Source of the DNA: Paenibacillus ihbetae
Lineage (GTDB): Bacteria > Bacillota > Bacilli > Paenibacillales > Paenibacillaceae
DNA length: 64,000 bases
Reading direction: 5' to 3'
NCBI RefSeq assembly: GCF_002741055.1
Contig: NZ_CP016809.1
Location: 1,364,001 to 1,428,000, forward strand
This document shows positions 8,506-18,466 of the stretch, one piece after another. Both the position numbers and the translations under genes were made by a program. The notes under the pieces are model-generated. The model was given only the letters and a program-made list of their open reading frames with translations, searched no databases and was not told the DNA's origin. Within the stretch, counting starts at the first letter, position 1. Every line of letters starts with the position of its first letter.

Positions 8506-9798
8506 TTATGGCTTAGCTGACGGGTCCTTGGAAGGCGGCTGGCCGGACTGCGGCGGGGCCGTTTCTTCCACGGTGTAAACCGATTCGATCAGTTCAGCAT
8601 TGACCTTGACTTTATATTTAAAGGTTAAGCCGTCTGCGGACCATTGTCCGGACACCAAGCTTCCACCCAGCGGAAGCCTTCCGATCTCTTCCATCGACTG
8701 CTGCTGTTCAGCTTCGCTGTTTGCAGCCGGAAGCCGATAGATCACAAGCTGATCTCCCTCCGAGGTAGCCATGTATCGCGCATTCGGCGATGTCCATTGT
8801 TCCGGGGCTCTCATGATGCCCATCATCTGATCCGCCGGCTCTGCCGATTCCAACGCTGCGGCGCTGCCGCCCTCATCCGCTGCCGGATCCTCGGCCGGCG
8901 GCTGCGTATCCGCATTCGGACTTGCAGGCTCCTGCGGCGGAGGAACAGTCTCCGAGCTGCCGCTGTTGGCCGGCTCGCTTTGATCGGATGGCGGTTCAGC
9001 CGATCCGGGATTATAAGCATTGGCCTTGGACGAATGGGTTGAGGTTTTATCATTCGATTCGACCGGGGTACTCATGCCCGCCGCCGGACTCGATTCACTC
9101 GCGTTCGGGTCACCGGAGTCATTCGGCTGTCCGTTTCCTTCACCCGCCTCGTTTGGCGGATCCGATTGATCCTTGGCCGTGTCATCGCTTCCGGTTTCCT
9201 TTGAAGGCTCGTCTTTGGAAGGAGTGGCCTCATTCATCGGAGCGGAGCCTTCGGCCGAGCCCGAACCGGCATCCTTGTTCATGATTCTCAGCTGCTCCGG
9301 AGACTGTTCTGCTTCAGGCGCGGCTTCCGGCAGGCCTGCACTTGTCGTGCTTGCTTCCTCGTTATAAGGAAGCTCGGCATCCGACAGCATTTTCGGCTGA
9401 TAGTTGAATACCGCCACTCCCAAGATAACGGCCGCGGCAGCAGCGCCGATTGCGGTTCTGCCTGCGATGGTGCCCCACCAGCTGCCGGCTCGCTTCGTCC
9501 GCCCCAGCTCCGGCGACATCTCGGAAGGCTTCTCATTTTTCGCTGCTTGCTCATCCATGAGGCTGCCGCGCTCACGGTCGATGGCATCCAGTCTGGGCAT
9601 AATCGCATCGACCAAACTGACAGGCGGAGACACGGCCGGCAGATCCTCAAGCTCACGATTCAATGCTTTCAATATTTGAAAGGTTTCCGCACACTCCTTG
9701 CAAACAGCCACATGCTGAAACATCTCGGCCGTCTCCTCCGGCGTCAGATCCCGGTCCAAATACCGGTGCATGCGTTCCACCACCTCTTGGCAATTCAT
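8506..9798 (-). CDS. Zinc-finger anti-sigma factor (membrane)
   Basis: A 430-residue anti-sigma factor. The N-terminal zinc-binding anti-sigma domain shows the Hx3Cx2C motif (His29, Cys33, Cys36) that would hold the cognate ECF sigma. One transmembrane helix follows (about 112-132), then a long, low-complexity Pro/Ser/Glu/Asn stretch (about 145-330) and a C-terminal extracytoplasmic domain of unknown fold. The start overlaps the sigma gene stop by four bases, the standard coupling for such pairs. Release of the sigma is probably by regulated proteolysis, which is inferred from family behaviour. The extended disordered linker is unusual for the family. Confidence 0.85.
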   Translation of the reverse strand: MNCQEVVERMHRYLDRDLTPEETAEMFQHVAVCKECAETFQILKALNRELEDLPAVSPPVSLVDAIMPRLDAIDRERGSLMDEQAAKNEKPSEMSPELGRTKRAGSWWGTIAGRTAIGAAAAAVILGVAVFNYQPKMLSDAELPYNEEASTTSAGLPEAAPEAEQSPEQLRIMNKDAGSGSAEGSAPMNEATPSKDEPSKETGSDDTAKDQSDPPNEAGEGNGQPNDSGDPNASESSPAAGMSTPVESNDKTSTHSSKANAYNPGSAEPPSDQSEPANSGSSETVPPPQEPASPNADTQPPAEDPAADEGGSAAALESAEPADQMMGIMRAPEQWTSPNARYMATSEGDQLVIYRLPAANSEAEQQQSMEEIGRLPLGGSLVSGQWSADGLTFKYKVKVNAELIESVYTVEETAPPQSGQPPSKDPSAKP

Positions 9799-10343
9799 CC
9801 TGATACACCACCTTTCTGATGCTCATGCAGCATGTTCTGCAGCTGCTGCCTTGCCCTGAACAAATACGATTTGACCGTGTTCAGCGGCAAATTCAGGCAG
9901 TCTGCGATTTCGTTGTAGGATAAGTCTTGCAAATACCTAAGGACGATGACCGTACGGTGATGATCCGGCAGCTGATTGATGGCCTGCTGAATATCCTGGG
10001 CAAGGTAGCCCGACATGACTTCTCTCTCGACATCCAGGCTGTCCTGAAATACCAGATCATGCTCGTCAATGGACACCGTCGGCTTGTTCCTGCGGAATTT
10101 ATCGATGCAAATGTTGGTTACGATCCGCTGAACCCAGGTCTTGAACTGCGCTTTCTCTTCATAGGAATTGATCTTGGTGTACACGCGGATCAATGCCTCC
10201 TGAGCAGCATCCATCGCATCCTGTTCATTGTTCAGAATATAGTAGGCCGTTCGGTAAACATGTTGCTCGATTTCTCGCAATAGGGTGATTAGAGCGTCGC
10301 GATCGCCCGATTGAGCGGCTCTGATGAGTCCCTGCTCCACCAC
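9795..10343 (-). CDS. ECF sigma factor (SigW-like)
   Basis: A 182-residue extracytoplasmic-function sigma-70. Region 2 (AYYILNNEQDAMDAAQEALIRVYTKI, then FKTWVQRIVTNICIDKFRR) recognises the -10 element, and region 4 (LPDHHRTVIVLRYLQDLSYNEIADCL then NTVKSYLFRARQQL) the -35. The longest frame begins at ATG 10370 with no ribosome site. The GTG at 10343 follows GGGAGAGGGGG by seven bases and is preferred. It overlaps its anti-sigma partner. The pair interrupts the comEC-holA order seen in Bacillus. The 182 bp to comEC hold only a small GGCTGT/ACAGCC hairpin (10506-10522) and no convincing promoter. Confidence 0.88.
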   Translation of the reverse strand: MVEQGLIRAAQSGDRDALITLLREIEQHVYRTAYYILNNEQDAMDAAQEALIRVYTKINSYEEKAQFKTWVQRIVTNICIDKFRRNKPTVSIDEHDLVFQDSLDVEREVMSGYLAQDIQQAINQLPDHHRTVIVLRYLQDLSYNEIADCLNLPLNTVKSYLFRARQQLQNMLHEHQKGGVSG

Positions 10344-10525
10344 AGTGGATCCCCCTCTCCCTGCATACATACAGACGGAAATGATGACAAAAATGTTGCA
10401 GTATGTAACCTATGAATTTTTAAGAAACTTCATCTAACTATACCAAATATATAGAGCAACGTCATCCGTCTGTTATTTCATACACATCGATCATACTACG
10501 ATTCAGGCTGTTCAGGACAGCCCCC

Positions 10526-13258
10526 CTATGGATTTAGCCGGGACCTCACGTTAATGGCTCCGTCCTTGACGAGCATTTGAATTTCGCCATGCCGGTTGGT
10601 CTGGTATATCACCGCTCGGTACTGCTCCAACCGGGCGACCACGTCCGGGTGGGGATGCCCGTACATATTGTTAACGCCGGCGGAGATGACTGCAGCCCTC
10701 GGCCGCCAAGCGTCCATCCAACGTTCCGACGTAGAGGTTTTGCTCCCGTGGTGGGCAACCTTCATCACATCGATCGGTTCATTTAATAACAGCAGGCCGC
10801 CTCCATCCGTACGCTCTTCCATATGAAGCAATATTTTTTGCTCGGCCGCTTCGTCCGTATCGCCGGTGAATAAAAACCGGCATCCGTTCATCTGAAGCAC
10901 GAATACGAGCGAGGCATGATTTTGCTCCTTGACCAGGGATAATCCCTGGCCGCTCTCGCCGGACGGTGACGTGACCGGGGACAAAAACCGGATTTCCGTC
11001 TCCTTGCCAAGCCTCCATTCCGTAAGATCCGCTCCGGCGCGATATACGGGAATATTCTTCCGAAGGGCGATCGCCATGCTTTGGCGAAATGCGGCCGAAT
11101 CGGTCAAGCTGCCATTAAAGACGATGGAATCCACAGGAATTTCACGGAGCACGGCTTGGAGTCCGCCGATATGATCCTGGTCTCCATGGGACATGATTAC
11201 AGCGTCCAGTCGGTGCACGCCCCTTTTTTTCAACAAGGGAACGACAACCTTCTCTCCGACCTCATATGGAGACTTCCGCTCCTTCCATGCATCCGAAGGC
11301 TTTCGGAAGTTGAGTGTCCCGCCGCCGTCAATAAGAATATGCTTGCCTTCCGGCGTTGTTACCAGAATCGAGTCTCCTTGTCCCACATCCAAAAACTGCA
11401 CCAAGCCCGCCCCGTGCAGGGACGAGGGGCGATAGCCGCCGATCAGGAGCAGGCACAGGGCAATCGCGAATGCGGCTGCAGCCGTCGTTCCCCCGAATCG
11501 CACCACGATATAATTGCTTATCCGCCAATAACCTCTCCGCCGGAGCGCACTGGACAACCGGTCCAGTAGGGGATGTATACCCGCCGCATCCAAATGATCC
11601 AAGCGGTCTCTTGCCAAGGCTTCCTTCCCCGCGCCATCCAGGGGAATCGTATCCTCGGATGGCTGCTCCCTGAGCCGGCGCATCGCCCCGGCTCTCCTGC
11701 TCAGTATATGCAGCAGGCCGTACAAGAGCGCAAAATAGACAATTATCCACAACAAGGACGGCGAGGGCCAGATCGTCATTAATGCCCCGCCGTTCATCCA
11801 GCCGACCAGCCGGAATGTCATATCATTCAACCATTCGGTCAGACCGGCGATCCAGCCTGCTCCCTGCATCCAGACCCAGCTTAGCAGCAGAGACGTCATT
11901 CCCAAAGGGAGCACGATCAAGCTGATAACCGGCACCAACAACAAGTTTGCGGCGACCGATACGAGGGAAAATTGATTGAAGTAATGGATGGTCAGCGGAA
12001 AGGACACCCACTGGGCAACCAGGGTAACGCCGGCCGTCCCCGCCAGCCAGCGGGGCATAAAGGACAGCAGCGGCATCACCTTCGGCACAAAGATCATCAG
12101 TCCGGCCGTAACGATGAAGGATAACTGAAAGCTGACGTCAACCAGAAAATACGGATTGAAGATCAGCATGGCCAGGGCGGCCGTGCTTAATATATGCAAG
12201 CCGTCCTTAAGCAGCCCCCGCCTAGCCGCATACAGTCCAATCATTCCCATAATGCCCGCCCGGACAATCGATGGACTGGCACCTGTCAAAAGCACATAAG
12301 CAGGGAGGAGGCACATCACCACCGTGAGGGAGGTCTCGCGTGTCAGCCGGAGCGCGGAGCAAACAAACAGCAGGCATCCTACAATAACGGCTACGTGCAT
12401 GCCGGAAATCGCGAGGATATGCGTCAGCCCGAGCCTGGAAAATTCCGAAAAGGTATCAGGATCCAGATCATCCCGATCGCCGATGACAAGCCCCTTCATA
12501 TACCCTCCCTGCATGCCGCCAAACAATTGCTCCAGCCGATCCCCGAGCGTTGTTCGCAAGGAATCGTTCCAGCGCAGGATATGGGAAGCTCGCCATCCCT
12601 CCGGTGCCGATGCCTTTACCTGGTCAGCTCCCTTCACCTTCACGATCCAATGAATCTTCTGCGTGCGCAAATAGCGCCGATAATCGAAGCCGTCAAAATT
12701 ACGGGCGATCCCCGGCTGCTGCAGCTCGCCTGATAGATGAACGGAATCTCCGCGCTGCCAGCCTGCCGCGATATTCTGCTCTGCCTGCTCCAGCAGCCGC
12801 ACCTGAACCATGACGGTGTCTGCCGTCTCGACCGAGTTGCCCGGCAGCTTAGCTGGATCCTTTTGGGCTGCACCCGGCCGCCGGATGCCTTCGATCTCCG
12901 CATAGCGCAGCGAAACCCTAAAGTCGGCGCGATCCCCGTCAATCGCTACCTCGGAAGAGATAACTCCGACTCCCGTCATCGGTACCGAGTCGGCTTCCCC
13001 TCGTTCAAGGGCCGGGACATGCATATCGGACACATTCATTGCATCATGCCACTCCCAATAAGCTGCCGAACAACACAAGGATAGCACCATGCATATCGTA
13101 TAGATTTTCCCGGCGCGCTCCCATTGACAAACCACAAGCAGCAGAAGCAGAATACCGGCGGCGGCCATCGCCATCCGCCATCCGGAGGTCAGGCAGGCGA
13201 TACTGCTTCCGACCACCCATAGCACCGTAAATGCCAGCAGCGGCCTACGTCTCATCAT
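10526..13258 (-). CDS. comEC: ComEC/Rec2 DNA uptake channel
   Basis: A 910-residue polytopic membrane protein that carries single-stranded DNA across the membrane in competence. Order: N-terminal membrane helices and a DUF4131-type OB-like domain (to about 220), the Competence domain with many helices (about 240-520, including GLVIGDRDDLD and LAISGMHVAVIVG), then a C-terminal metallo-beta-lactamase domain (from about 625, with LDVGQGDSILV, IDGGG and SHGDQDHIGG) thought to act as a nuclease. The length is larger than B. subtilis ComEC (about 770), mainly in loops. Start ATGATG with AAAGGAAGG upstream. It follows comEB behind a terminator. Confidence 0.95.
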   Translation of the reverse strand: MMRRRPLLAFTVLWVVGSSIACLTSGWRMAMAAAGILLLLLVVCQWERAGKIYTICMVLSLCCSAAYWEWHDAMNVSDMHVPALERGEADSVPMTGVGVISSEVAIDGDRADFRVSLRYAEIEGIRRPGAAQKDPAKLPGNSVETADTVMVQVRLLEQAEQNIAAGWQRGDSVHLSGELQQPGIARNFDGFDYRRYLRTQKIHWIVKVKGADQVKASAPEGWRASHILRWNDSLRTTLGDRLEQLFGGMQGGYMKGLVIGDRDDLDPDTFSEFSRLGLTHILAISGMHVAVIVGCLLFVCSALRLTRETSLTVVMCLLPAYVLLTGASPSIVRAGIMGMIGLYAARRGLLKDGLHILSTAALAMLIFNPYFLVDVSFQLSFIVTAGLMIFVPKVMPLLSFMPRWLAGTAGVTLVAQWVSFPLTIHYFNQFSLVSVAANLLLVPVISLIVLPLGMTSLLLSWVWMQGAGWIAGLTEWLNDMTFRLVGWMNGGALMTIWPSPSLLWIIVYFALLYGLLHILSRRAGAMRRLREQPSEDTIPLDGAGKEALARDRLDHLDAAGIHPLLDRLSSALRRRGYWRISNYIVVRFGGTTAAAAFAIALCLLLIGGYRPSSLHGAGLVQFLDVGQGDSILVTTPEGKHILIDGGGTLNFRKPSDAWKERKSPYEVGEKVVVPLLKKRGVHRLDAVIMSHGDQDHIGGLQAVLREIPVDSIVFNGSLTDSAAFRQSMAIALRKNIPVYRAGADLTEWRLGKETEIRFLSPVTSPSGESGQGLSLVKEQNHASLVFVLQMNGCRFLFTGDTDEAAEQKILLHMEERTDGGGLLLLNEPIDVMKVAHHGSKTSTSERWMDAWRPRAAVISAGVNNMYGHPHPDVVARLEQYRAVIYQTNRHGEIQMLVKDGAINVRSRLNP

Positions 13259-13301
13259 TCGGACCTTCCTTTCCCCGGTTGTATCATCTCGTTAATTACA
13301 A

Positions 13302-13351
13302 TAAAAAAAGAAGAACCTCTGCCTGCAATCCACTGCAAACAAAGGTTCTTC
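13302..13351 (-). terminator. Terminator between comEB and comEC
   Basis: GAAGAACCT (13310-13318) pairs with AGGTTCTTC (13343-13351). On the minus strand a run of seven T residues follows. Its place before comEC implies that only part of the comEA-comEB transcript reaches comEC, or that comEC has its own promoter. Confidence 0.75.
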
Positions 13352-13388
13352 CCCATATATCGATTATTCGTTTGTTTTGGTAACGTCT

Positions 13389-13907
13389 CTATTCCTTCAC
13401 CGCCATCATCGTCTCCCGCGGCGGCTCATACCCCGATAGCTGCCGGAACAGAATCCCTTTCTGCGTCATCATGGTCGATACCTTCTCCGTATCCTTCGGA
13501 TAAGGACGGTGGAATACCACCTCAACGATTCCGCTATTGGCCAGCATATTGGCACAGGTCCAGCAAGGCTCGTCGGTTACGTATACCGTGCTTCCTTCCC
13601 TGTCGATCCGGTCGGTAAACAGCAGCAAATTTTGTTCCGCATGAATGGTTCGAATGCAGCGCTGCTTCTTGACTACCGTTTCCTTCCCGTCCTGAACAAC
13701 AAGCTCATAATCCTCGGCGATCATGCAGCCTGCCTCCGAGCAATCCGGAACCCCCATCGGTGCCCCGTTGTAAGCTGTTCCGAGCAGCTTCTTGCCTTGC
13801 ACCAGCACGGCTCCGACATGGCGCCGCGAGCATTGGGACCTGGTGGATACCATGTAGGCGATATCCATGAAGTATGTGTCCCAATCTTTCCGTCGATCCG
13901 TATTCAT
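13389..13907 (-). CDS. comEB: ComEB dCMP deaminase
   Basis: A 172-residue zinc-dependent deoxycytidylate deaminase (dCMP to dUMP). The zinc site is visible as HAE (His89, Glu91) and PCWTC (Cys115, Cys118), with CRRHVGAVLV-like and YNGAPMG segments of the family. It sits in the com cluster by synteny although B. subtilis ComEB is not needed for transformation. ATG start with AGGTGA seven bases upstream. It is followed by a terminator and preceded by comEA with a 49-bp gap. Confidence 0.95.
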   Translation of the reverse strand: MNTDRRKDWDTYFMDIAYMVSTRSQCSRRHVGAVLVQGKKLLGTAYNGAPMGVPDCSEAGCMIAEDYELVVQDGKETVVKKQRCIRTIHAEQNLLLFTDRIDREGSTVYVTDEPCWTCANMLANSGIVEVVFHRPYPKDTEKVSTMMTQKGILFRQLSGYEPPRETMMAVKE

Positions 13908-13956
13908 CCGTCATTCACCTGTTCCTTATCAATGTCTCCTTTATTGTAGCACATAG

Positions 13957-14613
13957 CTAAAGTTCTACGTAAGGCTTCATCTTCTCCAGCATTTTGGGAC
14001 CGATGCCCTTTACATTCATTAAATCGGCCACGCTGCGAAATGCCCCGTGCTGGTTCCGGTAATCGATAATAGCCTTGGCTTTGGCCTGCCCGATGCCGGG
14101 CAGCTCCATCAGCCCGGCAGCATCCGCCGTATTCACGTTAATCAGGCCGGAGCTCACGCCGGTCGCAGGCTGCGAAGATGGGCTTTCTGTGGGAGGTGCA
14201 GCCTCGACCGGGGTTACTGCCGTCACCGGGTTCAAGCCTGCCTGCGCTTCACCTGAGGAAGCCTCGGCCGGGGGCAGCGCGAGGTCCGCATTGGCTTGCG
14301 GAGGGACTGCCTTTCCGGCAGGAGCTTCACTCTTGCTGGACTGGGCAGCGACAGGCGCACCCTCCGTTGCCGCCTTCGCCTCAAGGGTTTGCCCGCCGGA
14401 CCCGGCTTTACCAGGGCTCGCCTCAGTACGGGTTCCAGCACCTCCAGCCGGCGTGGCCTTTCCTTCCGGATGATTCGCGGTAATCGCCTGCTCGAGCTGG
14501 TCATTCAGGGGCTCCCAGCCCTGGATTCCTTTCTCCGGGCCGCCGGCAAATAAGATCAGCACGCAGCCCAGGGCCGCTGCCGATACACTCCACCCAATAG
14601 GAATACGCCTCAT
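13957..14613 (-). CDS. comEA: ComEA DNA receptor
   Basis: A 218-residue membrane-anchored DNA-binding protein of the competence machinery. An N-terminal helix (about 7-24) anchors it. An Ala/Pro/Gly/Ser-rich linker (about 40-150) projects through the wall, and the C-terminal double helix-hairpin-helix (about 152-218: INVNTADAAGLMELPGIG and FRSVADLMNVKGIG) binds duplex DNA. AGGAGG lies upstream of the ATG. It is divergent from comER, as in Bacillus. The linker is simple in composition and probably fast evolving. Confidence 0.94.
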   Translation of the reverse strand: MRRIPIGWSVSAAALGCVLILFAGGPEKGIQGWEPLNDQLEQAITANHPEGKATPAGGAGTRTEASPGKAGSGGQTLEAKAATEGAPVAAQSSKSEAPAGKAVPPQANADLALPPAEASSGEAQAGLNPVTAVTPVEAAPPTESPSSQPATGVSSGLINVNTADAAGLMELPGIGQAKAKAIIDYRNQHGAFRSVADLMNVKGIGPKMLEKMKPYVEL

Positions 14614-14790
14614 ATCTTAACTCCTCCTTTACATGATAAACAGGATCTGCTCATCCAGAGTATGAAGATTTTTCGATCCCAAACCGCAAAATCGTATCCG
14701 AACCCGTCATGAATCGCCATCCTTGCCGCATACATTAAACATAGTAACGGTACATTTCTGCCGTAAAGCGCGAAAGGAGGGGACGTACAC

Positions 14791-15633
14791 ATGAAGGTTG
14801 GTTTTATCGGTACGGGCAGTATGGGCAGTCTCTTGATCGATGCCTTCATTCGATCGGGCGCACTCCGCCCCGAGCAAATTCGGGTCAGCAACCGTACCCC
14901 CGAGAAAGCCCAGCTGCTGTCCAAGAGGCATCCTGGTCTGACCGTATGCAGCTGCAATCAGGAAACGGCTTCGGACAGCGATCTGTTCTTCATCTGCGTC
15001 AAGCCGCTCGAATTCAAATCCGTCATCAGTGAAATCAGGGACCGGCTTTTGGAGCGTCAAATCGCGGTATCGATTACAAGCCCTGTTCAGCTGATCCATC
15101 TGGAGGCGGCGCTGCCGTGCAAGGTGGCAAAAATCATCCCCAGCATCACCAATATCACCGGAGGCGGAGCTTCGTTATGTATGTATGGTTCCCGAATAAA
15201 AGAAGAAGACAGGCAGCTTATAGAAAGCCTCCTGTCTTATATCAGCAGGCCCGTTGAGATTCTGGAATCGCACACGCGAATCACTTCCGATTTCTCCAGC
15301 TGCGGGCCTGCTTTTTTAAGTTTATTCTTGGAAAAATGGATTGACGCTGCCGTCGAAATGACCGGGATCGACCGCCGGACCCTCAATGCCCTGGCCGGGG
15401 AAATGCTGGTCGGCACTGGAAGGCTGCTAACAGAGGAGGGCTTCTCCCCCGAACAGCTTCAGGAAAGGGTCGCGGTACCCGGCGGCATCACCGCTCAGGC
15501 GCTCATTTTACTGAACTCGCACCTGAACGGCTTGTTCTACCAATTGATCGAAACCACACACGACAAGTATGAGGAGGATCTGGCAAAACTGGACGCCGCA
15601 TTCGGCTTTTCGGTTAACCGGCCACGATATTGA
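14791..15633 (+). CDS. comER: ComER (pyrroline-5-carboxylate reductase-like)
   Basis: A 280-residue member of the P5C reductase fold, with the NAD(P)-binding GTGSMG (7-12) and the C-terminal dimerisation domain ([13 protein letters not shown], then [10 protein letters not shown]). ComER proteins lie at comE loci and influence competence, sporulation or biofilm in some bacilli. A catalytic role in proline synthesis is doubtful. ATG with AAAGGAGGGG upstream. Its last 20 bases overlap the 3-prime end of convergent leuS, and no terminator separates them. Confidence 0.9.
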   Translation: MKVGFIGTGSMGSLLIDAFIRSGALRPEQIRVSNRTPEKAQLLSKRHPGLTVCSCNQETASDSDLFFICVKPLEFKSVISEIRDRLLERQIAVSITSPVQLIHLEAALPCKVAKIIPSITNITGGGASLCMYGSRIKEEDRQLIESLLSYISRPVEILESHTRITSDFSSCGPAFLSLFLEKWIDAAVEMTGIDRRTLNALAGEMLVGTGRLLTEEGFSPEQLQERVAVPGGITAQALILLNSHLNGLFYQLIETTHDKYEEDLAKLDAAFGFSVNRPRY

Positions 15634-18055
15634 CCAGTTTGCCCGGAACGGCAATGACTTTGCGAATGCTCTTGCCTTCCAGCGCCTGCTTGACATTTGG
15701 AAGGGAGAGACTATGCTGCTGCATGGCTTCTTGATCGAAGTCTTTAGCAATTTTGGTGCGGTCTACGATTTTTCCGTTCACTTGGACAACGATTTCCACC
15801 TCGGCTTCTACGGTCCAAGCCTCATCGTATTCCGGCCAAGGAACATACGTGATGCTCTCGGTGTGTCCCAGACGGCTCCACAGCTCTTCAGCCAGATGAG
15901 GCGCGAGCGGGGACAGCATTTGAACGAAATTCTCCATCGCCTTCCGCGGGAGCTCATCCGCCTTGTAGCCCTCGTTGATGAAGATCATCAACTGGCTGAT
16001 TGCGGTGTTGAAGCGCATATGCTCGATATCTTCGGTAACCTTCTTGATCGTTTTGTGCAGGATCCGTTTCCATTCGTCGGAACCTTCCCCGTCCACGATT
16101 TTTGGATTCAGTTGGCCGTCATCGCCGATGAACAGACGCCATACGCGGGAGAGGAAACGATGCGTGCCTTCAACACCGTTCGTGTTCCATGGCTTGGTCG
16201 CTTCCAGCGGCCCCATGAACATCTCGTATACCCGAAGCGTATCGGCTCCGTATTCGTTCACGATATCATCAGGGTTGATGACGTTGCCGCGGGATTTGCT
16301 CATTTTCTCATTATTGTTGCCGAGAATCATGCCTTGGTTCACGAGCTTCTGGAACGGCTCCTTCGTATCGACGACACCGAGATCATAGAGCACCTTATGC
16401 CAGAATCTTGCGTACAGCAGGTGAAGCACCGCATGCTCGACGCCGCCGATATACAGGTCTACCGGGAGCCATTCCTTCTGCTTCTCCTTCGAGCACAGCT
16501 CATCCGGGTTGTGCGGATCGATGTAACGGAGATAGTACCAGCAGCTGCCTGCCCATTGCGGCATCGTGTTGGTCTCGCGGCGGGCTTTCATGCCCGTCTC
16601 CGGATCAACCGTCTCCACCCATTCCGTCACATTCGCCAGCGGAGATTCGCCGGTGCCGGACGGTCTGATCTGATCCACGTCCGGCAGCAGCAGCGGCAGC
16701 TGGTCTTCCGGAACGGTCTTCATCGTTCCGTCCTCCAGGTGGAGAATCGGAATCGGCTCGCCCCAGTAACGCTGACGGCTGAACAGCCAGTCTCGCAGAC
16801 GGTACGTCACCTTCTTCTTGCCTTTGCCTTCTTTCTCAAGCCACTCGTTCATAGCCTGAATAGCGGCCTCGTTGTCCATCCCGTCGAGGAAGCCGGAATT
16901 GACGTGCTCGCCGCTTCCGGTATACGCTTCTTCCTCCACGTTGCCGCCCTTCACCACTTCAATGATCGGAAGTCCGAATTGCTTCGCAAACTCCCAGTCG
17001 CGGGTATCGTGGCCCGGAACGGCCATGATCGCACCGGTTCCGTAGCCGGCGAGGACGTAATCGGCGATCCAGATCGGCAGCTTGGCGCCGCTGGCAGGGT
17101 TGATGGCATAAGCCCCGGTAAAAACCCCGGTCTTGTCTTTTGCCAGGTCCGTACGCTCCAGGTCGCTCTTGCGGGCAGCCTGATCCTGATAAGCCTTCAC
17201 CGCTTCCCGCTGCTCTGGGGTCGTAATTTTGTCCACCAGCTCATGCTCCGGTGCCAGCACGCAGTAGCTTGCGCCGAAGAGGGTGTCCGGACGCGTCGTG
17301 AACACTTCCAGCTTGGCGTCATGCCCATCGATATCAAACCGCACCTCGGCGCCGACCGATTTGCCGATCCAGTTGCGCTGCATGTCCTTCAGGCTTTCGC
17401 TCCAATCCAGCTCATCCAGATCCTCGAGCAGCCGGTCCGCATACTCGGTAATTTTCAGAATCCACTGCCGCATCGGCTTGCGGACGACCGGGTGGCCGCC
17501 GCGCTCGCTCTTGCCGTCAATGACTTCCTCGTTCGCAAGAACTGTACCCAGCGCTTCGCACCAGTTCACCGGCACCTCGGCTACATAAGCAAGGCCCCGC
17601 TTGTACAGCTGGATGAAAATCCATTGCGTCCATTTATAATAGTCCGGATCCGTCGTACTGATCTCCCGGTCCCAATCGTAGGAAAATCCGAGCGACTTGA
17701 TCTGGCGGCGGAAGTTATTGATATTCTGGATGGTAAATTCGCGTGGATGCTTGCCTGTATCCATCGCATACTGCTCCGCGGGGAGGCCAAACGCATCCCA
17801 GCCCATCGGATGCAGCACGTTGTATCCGCGCATCCGCTTATAACGGGAAATGATGTCGGTGGCCGTGTAGCCCTCCGGATGCCCGACGTGAAGACCCGCT
17901 CCGGAAGGATACGGGAACATGTCGAGTGCATAAAATTTCGGTTTGGACGAGTTGTCCTCGGTTTTAAAGGTTTTGTTCTCTTCCCAATACTTCTGCCATT
18001 TCGGCTCAATGACCTGCGGCTTATAGCCGTGGCCGGCTGATTGTTGATCCGTCAT
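15614..18055 (-). CDS. leuS: Leucyl-tRNA synthetase
   Basis: An 813-residue class I synthetase that charges tRNA-Leu. The HIGH-type motif is HVGH (56-59, in [15 protein letters not shown]). KMSKS lies in [10 protein letters not shown], and the CP1 editing domain lies between ([11 protein letters not shown]). Length is normal for bacterial LeuRS (about 805). The frame stays open upstream through the leader to 18256, but the ATG at 18055 with AGGAGGAG upstream is the start. A T-box leader precedes it, so expression should rise when uncharged tRNA-Leu accumulates. It lies inside the com/yqe block, between comER and yqeM, which is not the Bacillus position. Confidence 0.97.
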   Translation of the reverse strand: MTDQQSAGHGYKPQVIEPKWQKYWEENKTFKTEDNSSKPKFYALDMFPYPSGAGLHVGHPEGYTATDIISRYKRMRGYNVLHPMGWDAFGLPAEQYAMDTGKHPREFTIQNINNFRRQIKSLGFSYDWDREISTTDPDYYKWTQWIFIQLYKRGLAYVAEVPVNWCEALGTVLANEEVIDGKSERGGHPVVRKPMRQWILKITEYADRLLEDLDELDWSESLKDMQRNWIGKSVGAEVRFDIDGHDAKLEVFTTRPDTLFGASYCVLAPEHELVDKITTPEQREAVKAYQDQAARKSDLERTDLAKDKTGVFTGAYAINPASGAKLPIWIADYVLAGYGTGAIMAVPGHDTRDWEFAKQFGLPIIEVVKGGNVEEEAYTGSGEHVNSGFLDGMDNEAAIQAMNEWLEKEGKGKKKVTYRLRDWLFSRQRYWGEPIPILHLEDGTMKTVPEDQLPLLLPDVDQIRPSGTGESPLANVTEWVETVDPETGMKARRETNTMPQWAGSCWYYLRYIDPHNPDELCSKEKQKEWLPVDLYIGGVEHAVLHLLYARFWHKVLYDLGVVDTKEPFQKLVNQGMILGNNNEKMSKSRGNVINPDDIVNEYGADTLRVYEMFMGPLEATKPWNTNGVEGTHRFLSRVWRLFIGDDGQLNPKIVDGEGSDEWKRILHKTIKKVTEDIEHMRFNTAISQLMIFINEGYKADELPRKAMENFVQMLSPLAPHLAEELWSRLGHTESITYVPWPEYDEAWTVEAEVEIVVQVNGKIVDRTKIAKDFDQEAMQQHSLSLPNVKQALEGKSIRKVIAVPGKLVNIVAG

Positions 18056-18117
18056 ACTACATAGCTCCTCCTTCACTGTCGAACGGACAAGGCTGTTGAT
18101 GCCGCTGTCCTGAAAAC

Positions 18118-18430
18118 AAAAAAACCTCATCATCCATAGCGCTGACGCTAGGGACGAGAGGTTTGATTCCCGTGGTACCACCCTAGTTAGTGCAAGGCAT
18201 GCTTTGCCTTTCACTCCCTTTGCATCCTTATCGCGGATGAGACGGCGACGTTTCATCGACCGACGGATGAATTAAGCAATCCCAAAATCCGAAAGCCGGG
18301 TTCGCGCCGCTGCTCAGAGGCGAGTTCATCCCTTGCGTCAACCGGCTTCCACCAAATGCACCGGCTCTCTGCATGATCGCATACGGAACTACTAGTCCTC
18401 ATCATTGCATTACTATGATTTCCATTTTAA
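18118..18430 (-). ncRNA. T-box leader of leuS
   Basis: The minus-strand leader contains the diagnostic T-box AGGGTGGTACCACGGGAATC (18184-18165, within the antiterminator). It is followed by a terminator whose arms AAACCTCTCGTCC and GATGATGAGGTTTTTTT end in a T-run at 18124-18118. The upstream half has Stem I elements (GATGAGGACTAGTAG, CAGAGAGCCGGTG). The probable specifier loop reads GAACTCGCCTCTGAGC, where CTC (18324-18322), a leucine codon followed by a purine, is the likely specifier. Uncharged tRNA-Leu would stabilise the antiterminator and allow leuS transcription. Confidence 0.92.
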
Positions 18431-18437
18431 TGTGGCT

Positions 18438-18466
18438 ATTATACCCAAAAAGCCGCGCCAAGTCAA
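18438..18466 (-). promoter_or_regulatory. Promoter of the leuS T-box transcript
   Basis: TTGACT (18466-18461), a 17-bp spacer and a perfect TATAAT (18443-18438) immediately upstream of the T-box leader. The -35 box overlaps the last codons of the upstream AraC gene. Confidence 0.85.

Noticed and set aside
15569..18040. An 823-codon open frame on the strand opposite leuS
   Set aside because: It is the complement of a well-supported leuS gene. Its length reflects the GC-rich third positions of leuS codons. It has no family motif, no ribosome site and is rich in His, Arg and Leu in the way of antisense frames.
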